Source of the DNA: Streptomyces europaeiscabiei
GTDB lineage: Bacteria > Actinomycetota > Actinomycetes > Streptomycetales > Streptomycetaceae
DNA length: 64,000 nucleotides
Assembly (NCBI RefSeq): GCF_036346855.1
Contig: NZ_CP107841.1
Coordinates: 3,786,001-3,850,000 of the forward strand
Reading direction: 5' to 3'
Below the pieces are notes generated by a model. That model ran no database searches, had not been told where the DNA came from, and saw only the letters and a program-made list of their open reading frames with translations. The position numbers and the translations under genes are program-made. Below, piece by piece: positions 35,074 to 44,448 of the stretch (positions are counted from its first letter, which is position 1; each line of letters opens with the position of its first letter).

Positions 35074-35439
35074 ATGACCACCACCCTGCAGACGATCCAC
35101 GACGTGTCCGTCCTGATGTGCGCCCCCGAGGGCGAGACGATCGCCCGGGAGAGCGACGCCCTGGATCTCATCGGCAATGCCGGGTACCAGGGCGCCGCCT
35201 GGGTCGTCGTCCCCGTCGAGCGTTTCGACGGGGCGTTCTTCGAACTGCGCACCCGCGTCGCCGGCGACATCATCCAGAAGTTCGTCCAGTACGGCGTCGG
35301 CCTCGCCGTCATCGGCGACATCTCCCGCCACACGACCGCCAGTACATCCCTGCGGGACTTCGTCCGCGAATGCAACCGCAACCGTCAGACGTGGTTCTTG
35401 GCCGATGTCGACGAGCTGCGGGAGCGACTGAAGGGCTGA
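35074..35439 (+). CDS. DUF4180 family protein
   Basis: 121 residues matching the whole DUF4180 family: DALDLIGNAGYQGAAWVVVPVERF, then FFELRTRVAGDIIQKFVQYGVGLAVIGDIS, then RDFVRECNRNRQTWFLADVDEL. The function of the family is unknown. Its last 55 bases overlap the convergent PAP2 gene. Confidence 0.9.
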   Translation: MTTTLQTIHDVSVLMCAPEGETIARESDALDLIGNAGYQGAAWVVVPVERFDGAFFELRTRVAGDIIQKFVQYGVGLAVIGDISRHTTASTSLRDFVRECNRNRQTWFLADVDELRERLKG

Positions 35440-36833
35440 GGAACACGTACCGGTTCCGGGTGCCGTTCGGAGTGCCGTTCGGGGCCCGGCTCCGGCTGCC
35501 GCTCCGGCGCGGCCTTCGTCGCCCACCGTCGGTCGATCCGTACGTAGCCGTAGACCACTGACGCCATCATCAGCAGGAGGAGCGGCCCGAACACCCACGG
35601 GTGTCGGGCCATCTCCAGCGGCAGATAGCGATATGCCACCAGGAGCGCGACGAAAACCGTCGCGCCGTGGACGACCAACCGGATTCCCGACCGGTCCCAG
35701 CCACGGTCGAACGTGCGCAGGGCCGCCTCGATGGTGACCGTGAAAACGACACCGGCGACGAGATCCACGCCGTAGTGGTAGCCGAATCCCAGTGTCGCGG
35801 CGAGTGTGGCGATCAGCCAGAACGTGCCCGCGTATCGCAGGTAGCGTGGCCCGCCGCGGGAATGAATGAAAATCGCGGTGGCCCATGCCGTGTGCAGACT
35901 GGGCATGCAGTTGCGAGGCGTGATCTCGTCGTACGGCATCGAGTGCGGGACGCCGATCGGCGGCGGTGTGTCGGGCCACAGGTTGGCCAGCGCCCAGTGC
36001 TCGCCGCCGGTGCCGAAGGCTCCGGGGCCGTAGGCGAAGACCGGTCCGACCACCGGGAAGATCATGTAGATGCCCGGCCCGAGGAGGCCTATCACCAGGA
36101 ACGTGCGCACCAGGTGGTGGCGCGGGAAGCGGCGCACGGCGGCCACGTGACGCAGTTGGTAGAGCGCGACGCAGACCGCGGCCACCGCGAGCTGGGTGTA
36201 GATCCAGTCGAGAAGATGGGAGCCGATCGGGCCGGTGGCCCTGACCATCCGGCCCACCAGCCACGACGGGTTGCCCAGTGCGTGGTCGGCGGTCGCCAGA
36301 TACGGGTCGAGCACCGTCGGGCGGGTCTTGGACGTGATCAGCAGCCAGGCGTCACCGGTCTTGCGCCCGGCCACCAGCAGCAGGCCCAGCCCGACGCCCT
36401 TCAGCAGCAGCGCCCGTTCACGGCCGGTGCGGCGTGTGACGGCGATGACCGCACAGCCCAGAAGCACCCACAGCGCGCCGTTGCCGAACATCATCCCGGC
36501 GTCGAGAACCCACCGCACCAGAAAGAAGACGATGTCGATCCCGATCGCGACACCGAGCGCGATGAACCGTTGCCGCCAGGTGAGCACCACCATCATCAAC
36601 GCCATACTGGCGTACAGCAACGGCCCCGACTTGGGCGCGAATATCACCTCCCGCGCCTGGTTGGTGATCGGCCCCGGCAGGCCGTAGCCACGAGAGGCGA
36701 TCTCCAGCGCGAGAATGAATCCGACGGCCGCGACACTCACCGCGGCCCACAGAATCACCCTCGGCCGACGCCACGTGGTGGACACGAACGCGCTTCTTAT
36801 TCGCGGGAGCACCCGCGAGACCATGGATATCAA
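35385..36833 (-). CDS. PAP2 superfamily membrane phosphatase/transferase
   Basis: 482 residues with about eleven membrane segments. The C-terminal half carries the PAP2 signatures: RNCMPSLHTAWA (about 310-321, catalytic His) and GFGYHYGVDLVAG (about 356-368, second His/Asp), as in the PAP2_3 (inositolphosphotransferase-like) branch. The N-terminal half has extra membrane segments. The charged tail (ERQPEPGPERHSERHPEP) runs into the DUF4180 gene, so that part of the reading is the least certain. Probable role in lipid or cell-envelope metabolism. Confidence 0.87.
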   Translation of the reverse strand: MISMVSRVLPRIRSAFVSTTWRRPRVILWAAVSVAAVGFILALEIASRGYGLPGPITNQAREVIFAPKSGPLLYASMALMMVVLTWRQRFIALGVAIGIDIVFFLVRWVLDAGMMFGNGALWVLLGCAVIAVTRRTGRERALLLKGVGLGLLLVAGRKTGDAWLLITSKTRPTVLDPYLATADHALGNPSWLVGRMVRATGPIGSHLLDWIYTQLAVAAVCVALYQLRHVAAVRRFPRHHLVRTFLVIGLLGPGIYMIFPVVGPVFAYGPGAFGTGGEHWALANLWPDTPPPIGVPHSMPYDEITPRNCMPSLHTAWATAIFIHSRGGPRYLRYAGTFWLIATLAATLGFGYHYGVDLVAGVVFTVTIEAALRTFDRGWDRSGIRLVVHGATVFVALLVAYRYLPLEMARHPWVFGPLLLLMMASVVYGYVRIDRRWATKAAPERQPEPGPERHSERHPEPVRVPQPFSRSRSSSTSAKNHV

Positions 36834-36991
36834 CTATTCGGCCGTCGTCTTGTTCGGTTGGCCGGGTCTCTTCTTGGTGGGCAGCATGGCTTTCCGGTGT
36901 GTGGTGTGGGCGAGTGGACCGGGCACGGCGAGCGCGATCGCCCCTTGGAAGACGGGCGACCGCCCCTTGAGGTTGCTCGCTGCCGGATAAG

Positions 36992-37351
36992 TTGGGCACC
37001 CTGCCGTCCGCTCTTGTCATCGGACACGACCCGCAGGCGGTACCCGGCGTCGACGAGGAAGCCCTGCGTGCGGCCCTCGACGCGGAGTTGGCCCGGTTCG
37101 GCGCCCCCGGCATCGACGCGGCCGCGGCGCCGGCCGGGTACGACGAAGCGGCCGAGCCCACCGTCGTCGCGGCCCTGACCGAGCGTCCGTGGGACGTGGT
37201 GGCCGTCGGCGGTGGGATCCGCGAGGCGGGGCCGCTGCTGCTGCTCTTCGAGCAGGTCGTCAACCTGATCCGCCTCCACTCTCCCCAGGTCGCCATCGTG
37301 TTCGACACCAGCATCGCCGACAGCTGCGAGACAGCTGGGCGCCGCCTGTGA
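36992..37351 (+). CDS. conserved hypothetical protein, TTG start
   Basis: 119 residues: ALVIGHDPQAVPGVDEEALR at the front, then VVAALTERPWDVVAVGGGIREAGPLLLLFEQVVNLIRLHSP, a block I recall from short actinomycete hypotheticals. The only suitable start is TTG, without a strong ribosome site, so the true N-terminus may differ by a few codons. Divergent from the PAP2 gene, 158 bases apart. Confidence 0.65.
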   Translation: MGTLPSALVIGHDPQAVPGVDEEALRAALDAELARFGAPGIDAAAAPAGYDEAAEPTVVAALTERPWDVVAVGGGIREAGPLLLLFEQVVNLIRLHSPQVAIVFDTSIADSCETAGRRL

Positions 37352-37648
37352 ACTCCGACGGGCCGACCGGCGGGCCGGCCGCCGGCCCGACCGGCGAAAC
37401 ACGGGCGCAGCACGCCTGATTCCGCACGTCAATTGGGGTCTCCCCTCGCGTCGGGGCACGCCGAAGAGGCTGGGGGCACGGGGGTTGTGCCGTTAGTCAT
37501 AACGTCACCGAATCGCCTTCCCTTCGTAACACACGGACTGACCCGTCCATGCCAATCTCTCGGTTACCCACACAGTCAACCCGCGTAGAACGAGGCTCCC
37601 CGAAGCAACTCCTCGCGCTGCGCGGCCCTCTGGGAAGGGACACCCCTC

Positions 37649-38452
37649 ATGCCCGCTGCGCGGATACGCAGTTGGAAGTCGGTCGCGCTCGCGACGTCGG
37701 CCGTGCTCGTCGGTATCGTCCTCCCGGCGGCCACCGCCAGCCCCGCCTCGGCGACGACGACCGCCTACGACAGCACGTACTACAAGAACGCGATCGGCAA
37801 GACCGGCACGGCCCTGAAGTCCTCCCTGCACACGATCATCAGCCCCCAGACGAAGCTGTCGTACTCGGCTGTCTGGGAGGCCCTGAAGGTCACCGACCAG
37901 GACCCGAACAACAGCAGCAACGTGAAGCTGCTGTACAGCGGCATCTCGCGCAGCAAGTCCCTGAACGGCGGCTCGACCGGCAACTGGAACCGCGAGCACG
38001 TGTGGGCCCAGTCCCACGGCGACTTCGGCACCTCCGCCGGCCCGGGTACCGACCTGCACCACCTGCGCGCCGAGGACGTACAGGTCAACGCCCGGCGCGG
38101 CAACCTGGACTTCGACAACGGCGGCAGCAGCTTCACCAACAGCGGTGGCAGCCTCGTCGACTCGAACTCCTTCGAACCCCGCGACGCGGTCAAGGGCGAT
38201 GTGGCCCGCATGATCCTCTACATGGCCGTCCGGTACGAGGGCGACGACGGCTGGCCCAACCTGGAGCCCAACGACCTGGTCACCAACGGCGGCACCCGCT
38301 TCCACGGCCGCCTCTCCGTGCTGAAGACCTGGAACGACGAGGACCCGCCGGACGCCTGGGAAGAGCGCCGCAACGACCTCGTCTACAACAACTACCAGGG
38401 CAACCGGAACCCGTTCATCGACCACCCGGAGTGGGTCGAGGCGATCTGGTAG
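37649..38452 (+). CDS. secreted endonuclease I family nuclease (HNH/beta-beta-alpha-Me)
   Basis: 267 residues with a Sec signal (SWKSVALATSAVLVGIVLPAATASPASA). The core motif NREHVWAQSHGDFG (about 114-127) with the catalytic His, and the nearby GTDLHHLRAEDVQVNARRGN, match the endonuclease I family, metal-dependent non-specific DNases outside the cell. The start ATG has GGGAAGGG about ten bases upstream. A 17-bp hairpin follows the stop at once. Expected roles are nutrient DNA degradation or clearance during development. Confidence 0.93.
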   Translation: MPAARIRSWKSVALATSAVLVGIVLPAATASPASATTTAYDSTYYKNAIGKTGTALKSSLHTIISPQTKLSYSAVWEALKVTDQDPNNSSNVKLLYSGISRSKSLNGGSTGNWNREHVWAQSHGDFGTSAGPGTDLHHLRAEDVQVNARRGNLDFDNGGSSFTNSGGSLVDSNSFEPRDAVKGDVARMILYMAVRYEGDDGWPNLEPNDLVTNGGTRFHGRLSVLKTWNDEDPPDAWEERRNDLVYNNYQGNRNPFIDHPEWVEAIW

Positions 38453-38466
38453 ACGCCCGCCGAGCG

Positions 38467-38504
38467 CGGCGAACCCCCGGCCCGCACGGGCCGGGGGTTC
38501 GCCG
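38467..38504 (+). terminator. 17-bp hairpin terminator after the nuclease gene
   Basis: Stem 38467-38483 pairs with 38488-38504 over 17 bases (core GAACCCCCGGCCC / GGGCCGGGGGTTC) with a 4-base loop, beginning 15 bases after the stop codon. Confidence 0.9.
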
Positions 38505-38583
38505 TTCGCACAGCGCCACGTCCCCTTTACCCGCCCCTGTGCGAATTCACAGGCGGCTGCCAGGCACGCCACAGTGCGCGCCC

Positions 38584-40881
38584 ATGCCGCCGCCGCACGG
38601 TGCAGTGGTGACATCTGCCACCGATCCACGTCCCCGCACCTGCGACAGCGCCGAGCCGGTCCCGACCCCGTCGGCGCCGGCCTCCGAGCCGCCACCGCCC
38701 GCCACGCCCGTACAGCCGCCGCAGGCCGCGCCACGCTGGTCGCTGCCCGCCCTGCTCGGGATCATGGTCCTCGCGGCGGTGCTGTACTCCTGGAACCTGT
38801 CCTCCTCCGGCCTGAACAGCTTCTACAGCGCGGCCGTGCTGAGCGGCACACAGAGCTGGAAGGCATGGTTCTTCGGCTCGCTGGACGCGGGCAACTTCCT
38901 CACCGTCGACAAGCCGCCGTTCGTGCTGATGGTGATGGGCCTGTCCTGCCGGATGTTCGGCTTCGGAACGTGGCAGATGATGGCCCCGCTGATCGCCTCG
39001 GCCCTCGGCACCATCTGGATCCTGCACTCCTCGGTGAAGCGCGTCTGGGGCCACGGCGCGGCGGCCGTCGCCGCACTCGTGCTCGCCCTCACCCCCATCA
39101 CGGTCGCCATCAACCGCGACAACAACCCCGACACCCTCCTCGTCTTCCTGATGGTGGCGGGCGCGGCCCTCGCCCTGCGGGCCGTGCACAACGGCAGGCT
39201 GCTGCCGCTCCTCGGCTCGGCCGCCTGCTTCGGCCTCGCGTTCAACACCAAGATGCTCCAGGGCTACATCGCCCTGCCCGCCGTATTCGCCGTCTACCTC
39301 TACGCGGCGAACACCGGCCTGGTGAAGCGGATCGTGAACCTGCTGTTCGCGGGCGTGGCCCTGGCCGTCTCCAGCTTCTGGTGGGCGGCGGCCGTCTCCC
39401 TCGTACCCGCCGACGAGCGGCCGTACATCGGCGGCTCCACGGACGGCACCGCCTGGAACCTGATCATGGGCTACAACGGCCTGGGCCGGATCCTCGGCGG
39501 CGAGGGCAACGGCGGAGGCGGGGGCGGCGGAGGCGGCGGCTTCTCCGGCACCGCGGGCCTCGGCCGGATGTTCAACGACACCCTCGGCGGCCAGATCTCC
39601 TGGCTGCTCCCCTTCTCGGCCATCGCGCTCATCGGCGGCCTGGTGCTGCGCGGCCGCGCCCCGCGTACGGACCTCACGCGCGCCGCGCTGGTGATGTGGG
39701 GCGGCTGGACCGCCCTGCACTACCTCACCTTCAGCCTCGCCGAGGGCACGATGCACCCCTACTACACGACCGCGCTCGCCCCCGGCATCGCGGCCCTCTG
39801 CGGGGGCGGCGGCCTGATGCTGCTGCGCGCCTTCCGCACGGACAAGCGGTGGCTGTGGGTGCTGCCGGCCGCGTTCGCGGTCACCGGTGTGTGGGCGGTC
39901 GTGCTGCTGCGCCGGGCGACGGACTGGAACACCTGGCTGTGGCCGGCCGTCGCGGTGGTCATGGTGGCCGCGGTCGTGGGCCTGATCGTCTTCCGTTCCG
40001 GCGGCTCCGGCAACCGCGTACGGCTGCTGGCCGCCTCCCTCACCGCGGCGGTCGTCGCCTCGGTCGCGGGCCCGGCCGCGTACGCCGCCACGGAGATCTC
40101 GGGTACGGGCGGCGGTATGGGCGGCACCAACCCGACCGCCGGGCCCACGACGGGCGGCGGCATGGGCGGCTTCGGTGGTGGCGGTGGCGGCAATCGCGCG
40201 GGCGGCGGCGGTCCTGGTGGCGGCGGGTTCCCGGGCGGCGGTCAGAACGGGCAGGCGAACGGGCAGGCCAACGGGCAGACCGGCGGTCAGACCGGCGGGC
40301 AGCAGCAGGGCGGCGGTCAGATGGGTACGCCCCCGAGCGGCGCACCCGGCGGCACTCAGCAGAACGGGACCCAACAGGGCGGGCAGAGCAGCGGTCAGGC
40401 CCCGCAGGGCGGCACGAGCGGCGGCCCCGGTGGCGGCATGGGCGGCGGCGGTGGTGGAGGCGGCATGGGCGGCGGCGCCGACAGTGAGCTGATCTCCTAC
40501 CTGAAGAAGAACCAGGACGGCGCCAAGTGGCTGCTCGCGGTGTCGAGTTCGCAGAGCGCGTCCCAGCTCATCCTCAGCAGCGGCGAGCCCGTCATCTCCA
40601 TGTGGGGCTGGTCCGGCAGTGACCAGGCCATGACCCTCGCCAAGCTCAGGGAACTGGTGAAGAACGGCGAACTGCACTACATCCAGCTCGGCGGCGGCAT
40701 GGGTGGCCGAGGCGGCGACTCCGGCCTCAGCTCCGAGGTGACCGCGTGGGTGCAGGAGAACGGCACCGCGGTGAACACGAGCGAGTACGGCGGAAGTACG
40801 ACGTCGGACTCGGGTGCCACCTCCGGTGAGAACAACCAGTCGTCGAGCGTCTACCGCCTGGACGCGTCGGACGTGAAGTAG
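38584..40881 (+). CDS. glycosyltransferase family 39 (ArnT/PMT-like) with Gly-rich insert
   Basis: 765 residues from an ATG at 38584; a GTG at 38608 fits the start of relatives better, and neither has a good ribosome site. After a Pro-rich cytoplasmic head come about eleven membrane segments. The catalytic-loop Asp is probably in TVDKPPFVLM (about 115-124); INRDNNPDTLLVF is a second family block. A poly-Gly loop lies near 305-320. After the last membrane segment comes a 130-residue Gly/Gln/Asn-rich linker, then a soluble domain (SELISYLKKNQDGAKWLLAV, then SMWGWSGSDQAMTL and HYIQLGGGMG). It should transfer a lipid-linked sugar outside the membrane; the acceptor is unknown. Confidence 0.9.
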   Translation: MPPPHGAVVTSATDPRPRTCDSAEPVPTPSAPASEPPPPATPVQPPQAAPRWSLPALLGIMVLAAVLYSWNLSSSGLNSFYSAAVLSGTQSWKAWFFGSLDAGNFLTVDKPPFVLMVMGLSCRMFGFGTWQMMAPLIASALGTIWILHSSVKRVWGHGAAAVAALVLALTPITVAINRDNNPDTLLVFLMVAGAALALRAVHNGRLLPLLGSAACFGLAFNTKMLQGYIALPAVFAVYLYAANTGLVKRIVNLLFAGVALAVSSFWWAAAVSLVPADERPYIGGSTDGTAWNLIMGYNGLGRILGGEGNGGGGGGGGGGFSGTAGLGRMFNDTLGGQISWLLPFSAIALIGGLVLRGRAPRTDLTRAALVMWGGWTALHYLTFSLAEGTMHPYYTTALAPGIAALCGGGGLMLLRAFRTDKRWLWVLPAAFAVTGVWAVVLLRRATDWNTWLWPAVAVVMVAAVVGLIVFRSGGSGNRVRLLAASLTAAVVASVAGPAAYAATEISGTGGGMGGTNPTAGPTTGGGMGGFGGGGGGNRAGGGGPGGGGFPGGGQNGQANGQANGQTGGQTGGQQQGGGQMGTPPSGAPGGTQQNGTQQGGQSSGQAPQGGTSGGPGGGMGGGGGGGGMGGGADSELISYLKKNQDGAKWLLAVSSSQSASQLILSSGEPVISMWGWSGSDQAMTLAKLRELVKNGELHYIQLGGGMGGRGGDSGLSSEVTAWVQENGTAVNTSEYGGSTTSDSGATSGENNQSSSVYRLDASDVK

Positions 40882-40902
40882 GCACCGGCCCGTACCTCAC
40901 CC

Positions 40903-40938
40903 GAGAGCCCCTGGACGACATCACGTCCAGGGGCTCTC
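40903..40938 (+). terminator. 15-bp hairpin terminator after the GT39 gene
   Basis: GAGAGCCCCTGGACG (40903-40917) pairs perfectly with CGTCCAGGGGCTCTC (40924-40938) around a 6-base loop, 21 bases after the stop. Confidence 0.9.
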
Positions 40939-41054
40939 CGTCAGTTACCCATCCATGACATTCGAACGTACAACCGGTGAAGCCCTATCGGAGTCGGACT
41001 ACATGGACGCGGCGCCTCCGCCACGCCGGACCCCACGACCCGAAAGGCACGTGC

Positions 41055-42545
41055 ATGTCACCAGCACGAGCACGACGCAGCACCCACGCGGCACGGCTGA
41101 GCGCCCCCATGGCGGCAGTGGTGCTGCTGACCGGCGGCCTGACCGCCTGGTCGCTCGGCCCGGCCTCGGCGGCCCCCGCGAAGGTGGGCGTGGCGGACGA
41201 CTTCAACGCGGACGGGTATGCCGACCTGGTCGTGGGCGCCCCGAACGCCAAGGTGTCCGGGAAGGCCAGGGCGGGCTATGTGGCCGTCATGTACGGCTCG
41301 AAGAGCGGGGTCTCCACGGCGAAGAAGAAGCTCGTCAGCCGTTCGACGAGCGGCGTGCCCGGCTCCGCCACCGCGAACCAGCGTTTCGGCTCGACGTTCA
41401 CCAAGGGCGACCTGGACCGGGACGGCTACGGCGACCTGGTGATCGCGGGCGGCCCGGCGGGCTCCGTGATCCTCTGGGGCTCGGCCTCCGGGCTGACCGG
41501 CGGTACGAGCATCGCCAAGTTCGGGGCGGCCCCGCAGGCGGGCGACTTCGACGGCGACGGCAAGACCGACCTCGCGCTCTTCTCCGTGCAGGACATCTCC
41601 GGCGACGACCCCGAGGGTGCCCCGGCGGCCCTGTGGAAGGGCCCGATCTCCCGCGCCGGCAAGCCCGCCGCCGTCCTCCCCCTCCTCGACAAGTCCCTGT
41701 GGTGGGGCTGGTACGAGGACGACGCCTCCTGCGCCACCGGCCACGGCTGCGAGAACGGCCCCTCCTCGATCACCGGCCCGGTCGTCTCCGGCCAGGTCGG
41801 CGACGTCAACGGCGACGGCAGGGACGACCTGGTCCAGTGGCACTACACGGGCGACGGCACCTGGGGCAACCGTCTGCTCCTGGGCGGCGCTTCGGGCTTC
41901 ACCCGCGGCTTCGTGCCCGGGGACGACACGAGCCGCGACCCGGCCGGCACGGGCATCGGCGACGTGAACGGTGACGGCTACGACGACGTGGTCGTGGGCG
42001 CCGAGGGCTGGTCCGACCAGGTCCGCGTGGCCTACGGCTCCCCCACCGGTACCTCCGAGTCCAACGTCCAGACCTTCGACCAGAACCTGCCCGGCTTCCC
42101 CGGCGCACAGGAGGACGGCGACCTGGTCGGCTCGGCGGTCTCGGTCGCCGACGTCACCGGTGACGGCTACGCCGACATCGCCCTCGGCATCGCGTACGAG
42201 GACGTCGGCACCATCGTGAACACCGGTTCGGTCGCCCTGGTCCCCGGCAGCGCCTCCGGCATCACGGGCGCCGGTACCAAGGTCTTCCACCAGGACACCG
42301 CCGGGATCCCCGGAGCCGCCGAGGCGGAGGACAAGTTCGGTACCACCGCGGCCCTCCTGGACCTCAACGGCAACGGCCACCCCGACCTCGCCGTCGGCGC
42401 CCCCGCCGAGAACAGCGACAACGGAGCGGTCTGGGTCCTCCCCGGCACCGCCACCGGCCTGACCACCAAGTCGGCCCTCGCGTTCGGCCCCGGCGGTGTG
42501 TCGGGCCCGGCCACGGACGCGATGTTCGGCGCGACTCTGCGCTGA
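41055..42545 (+). CDS. secreted FG-GAP/VCBS repeat protein (integrin alpha-like)
   Basis: 496 residues with a Sec signal (SAPMAAVVLLTGGLTAWSLGPASAAPA). The rest is about seven FG-GAP blades, each with a calcium-loop of the type DxNxDGYxDLVVG: DFNADGYADLVVGAP, DLDRDGYGDLVIAGG, DFDGDGKTDLALFS, DVNGDGRDDLV, DVNGDGYDDVVVGAE, DVTGDGYADIALGI and DLNGNGHPDLAVGAP. Such propellers bind Ca2+ and mediate adhesion or carbohydrate/protein contact; no catalytic domain is attached. ATG at 41055 is used, with CGAAAGG upstream. A hairpin follows the stop. Confidence 0.92.
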   Translation: MSPARARRSTHAARLSAPMAAVVLLTGGLTAWSLGPASAAPAKVGVADDFNADGYADLVVGAPNAKVSGKARAGYVAVMYGSKSGVSTAKKKLVSRSTSGVPGSATANQRFGSTFTKGDLDRDGYGDLVIAGGPAGSVILWGSASGLTGGTSIAKFGAAPQAGDFDGDGKTDLALFSVQDISGDDPEGAPAALWKGPISRAGKPAAVLPLLDKSLWWGWYEDDASCATGHGCENGPSSITGPVVSGQVGDVNGDGRDDLVQWHYTGDGTWGNRLLLGGASGFTRGFVPGDDTSRDPAGTGIGDVNGDGYDDVVVGAEGWSDQVRVAYGSPTGTSESNVQTFDQNLPGFPGAQEDGDLVGSAVSVADVTGDGYADIALGIAYEDVGTIVNTGSVALVPGSASGITGAGTKVFHQDTAGIPGAAEAEDKFGTTAALLDLNGNGHPDLAVGAPAENSDNGAVWVLPGTATGLTTKSALAFGPGGVSGPATDAMFGATLR

Positions 42546-42553
42546 CCACCGTT

Positions 42554-42595
42554 CCGGTTCGGCGTGACCGCCGCCGCGCGGTCACGCCGAACCGG
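42554..42595. terminator. 17-bp hairpin terminator
   Basis: CCGGTTCGGCGTGACCG (42554-42570) pairs perfectly with CGGTCACGCCGAACCGG (42579-42595). Its right arm is also the first element of the 30-bp repeat array. Confidence 0.85.
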
Positions 42596-42772
42596 TGATA
42601 CGGCTGTGGCCGTCAGGTCGAACCGGTGATACGGCCGTGGTGTCAGACCGAACCGGTGATACGGCCGTGGTGTCAGACCGAACCGGTGATACGGCTGTGG
42701 CCGTCAGACCGAACCGGTGATACGGCTGTGGCCGTCAGACCGAACCGGTGATACGGCCGTGGTGTCAGGCCG
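42589..42772. repeat. 30-31 bp tandem repeat, 6 copies
   Basis: Units starting gaaccggtgatacggc begin at 42589, 42620, 42650, 42680, 42711 and 42742. Two unit types alternate irregularly: one ends tgtggccgtcag, the other cgtggtgtcag. It lies in the convergent gap and reaches the stop codon of the hydrolase gene. Confidence 0.95.
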
Positions 42773-43673
42773 TGTGCCGCAGGATCTCCTCGGCCAGACG
42801 GGCGTCCAGAGCGGTCGGCAGGGTATGGCCCAGGCCCTCGATCATGACCAGCCGGGCGCCGGGGATGGCGGCGGCGGTGGCCTCGGCGTGCGCGGGCGGG
42901 AACATCGGGTCCTCGGTCCCGTGCAGCACCAGCGTCGGCGCGGTGACGGAGACGAGATCCGCCGTGTCGTCCCCGCCGGCCGCCCCGGCGAGCGTGTGGT
43001 TGAACCCGGCCGACAGATCGCGCGCCCGCTCGTACACCCGCCGCTCCATGGCCCGGTACTCCTCCTCGTCGAACGGCAGCACCGAGCCGTGCAGCACCCG
43101 CCACAGCGGAAGACGGAGGGCGAGATGACCCTCCAGGCCCGCTTCCGGATCGGGGAGGGCGGAGGCGAGCGCGGCCAGCAACTCGGCGCTGGGCGGAGGC
43201 AGTTCACCCGCTTCCGGCGGCGCCCCTTCCAGTACCCGCCGCACGACCGCCGCCGTGTCCGTGCCCAGCGGCTGGGACGACAGGCTCGTCAGGGTCAGCA
43301 CCCGCTCCGGATCGGTGACGGCGACGCGCTGCGCGATGATCCCGCCCAGCGACGCCCCCACGAGATGGGCCCGCTCCACCCCGAACGCATCCAGCACGGC
43401 GAGCGCGTCCGAGGCCATGTCGGCGACGGTGTACGGCCGGACGGCGAAGTCGACGACCGAGGACCGCCCGGTGTCACGGTGGTCGTACCGGATCACCCGC
43501 CGCCCGCCCTCGACCAACCGCCAAACGATCCCGTCGTTCCACTGCACGCCCTGCGCCTGCGCGCCCATCACCAGCAGCACGGCCGGACACTCGGGGCCGC
43601 CGAACTCCTCGGCCCACAGCTCGATGCCGTCCACCCGAACGATCCGCTCGCGGCCGACCAGGTCTTCGCTCAT
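42765..43673 (-). CDS. alpha/beta hydrolase
   Basis: 302 residues from the ATG at 43673 (GCAGGAAAA upstream); an ATG six codons earlier has no ribosome site. Nucleophile elbow GASLGG (about 108-113), Asp in HGTEDPMFPP (about 240) and His in GLGHTLP (about 267). The oxyanion region reads VMGAQAQGVQW. It resembles the esterase/haloperoxidase-like hydrolases. Divergent from a TetR gene about 105 bases away, which probably controls it. The stop codon lies within the tail of the tandem repeat. Confidence 0.88.
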   Translation of the reverse strand: MSEDLVGRERIVRVDGIELWAEEFGGPECPAVLLVMGAQAQGVQWNDGIVWRLVEGGRRVIRYDHRDTGRSSVVDFAVRPYTVADMASDALAVLDAFGVERAHLVGASLGGIIAQRVAVTDPERVLTLTSLSSQPLGTDTAAVVRRVLEGAPPEAGELPPPSAELLAALASALPDPEAGLEGHLALRLPLWRVLHGSVLPFDEEEYRAMERRVYERARDLSAGFNHTLAGAAGGDDTADLVSVTAPTLVLHGTEDPMFPPAHAEATAAAIPGARLVMIEGLGHTLPTALDARLAEEILRHTA

Positions 43674-43778
43674 GACTCTATTTTCCTGCATGGTCGTTCA
43701 AGATAATGACTCGATGCCGATGCCGCACGGTTTTTTCGAAGTGGACGCCTCGGCACCCCACCCGGCACCCTGATCCCC

Positions 43779-44393
43779 ATGGCCGGGGTCAAGGGACAAG
43801 TACAGAAGCGAGGCGTGGAACGCCGTCGCGCGATGGTGGACGCCGCGATCAGGCTCTTCTCCCAGCAGGGCGTACGCGGCACGGGCGTCGCCGCGATCGC
43901 CGAACAGGCCGGCGTCACCCCCTCCGCCCTCATCCACCACTTCGGCAGCAAGGACGGCCTGGTCCAGGCGGTCCTTGAGGAGGCCGACCGCCGCGCCCTG
44001 GCCCGCCTGTCCGCGACCCCGACTTCCGAGCCCACCCTCACCGAGGCCTTCGACTGGTTCGTGCGCGACGCCGAGCACACGGCCACCACCGAACGCGAAC
44101 TGACGGCCCTGCACACCACGTTGACCGCCGAGAACCTGGAGCCGGGCACCACCCTCCACGCCTGGTTCCGCGACCGGGGCCGAGCCCTACGCGTCCACCT
44201 GACCGCTCTCTTCACCCGAGCCGCGGCCGACGGCACGACCCGCCCCGACCTGAACCCGGCCCTCCTGGCCACCGAAGTGGCCGCCTTCCTCGAAGGCGCC
44301 CACCTCCTCTGGCTCCTGGACCCCGACCAGGTGGACCTGCCCACCGTGCACCGCGGCTACTTCGAGGGGCTGGCCTCCCGTCTCCGCCCCTGA
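43779..44393 (+). CDS. TetR-family transcriptional regulator
   Basis: 204 residues. N-terminal helix-turn-helix: AAIRLFSQQGVRGTGVAAIAEQAGVTPSALIHHFGSKDGLVQAVL (about 16-62). The C-terminal ligand-binding domain is unremarkable. The start codon has no clear ribosome site, so a short leader or leaderless translation is possible. Divergent from the alpha/beta hydrolase gene, its likely target. Confidence 0.9.
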   Translation: MAGVKGQVQKRGVERRRAMVDAAIRLFSQQGVRGTGVAAIAEQAGVTPSALIHHFGSKDGLVQAVLEEADRRALARLSATPTSEPTLTEAFDWFVRDAEHTATTERELTALHTTLTAENLEPGTTLHAWFRDRGRALRVHLTALFTRAAADGTTRPDLNPALLATEVAAFLEGAHLLWLLDPDQVDLPTVHRGYFEGLASRLRP

Positions 44394-44448
44394 CATCCGG
44401 CCACCGTCGAGGAGAGCCCCCACCGACCCCTCTCCGTACGCGGAGCGG

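Noticed and set aside
38527..40677. 716-residue frame antisense to the GT39 gene
   Set aside because: Shadow of the Gly-rich coding sequence, no domain.
42589..42772. CRISPR array
   Set aside because: The repeats are contiguous with no unique spacers and there are no cas genes nearby.
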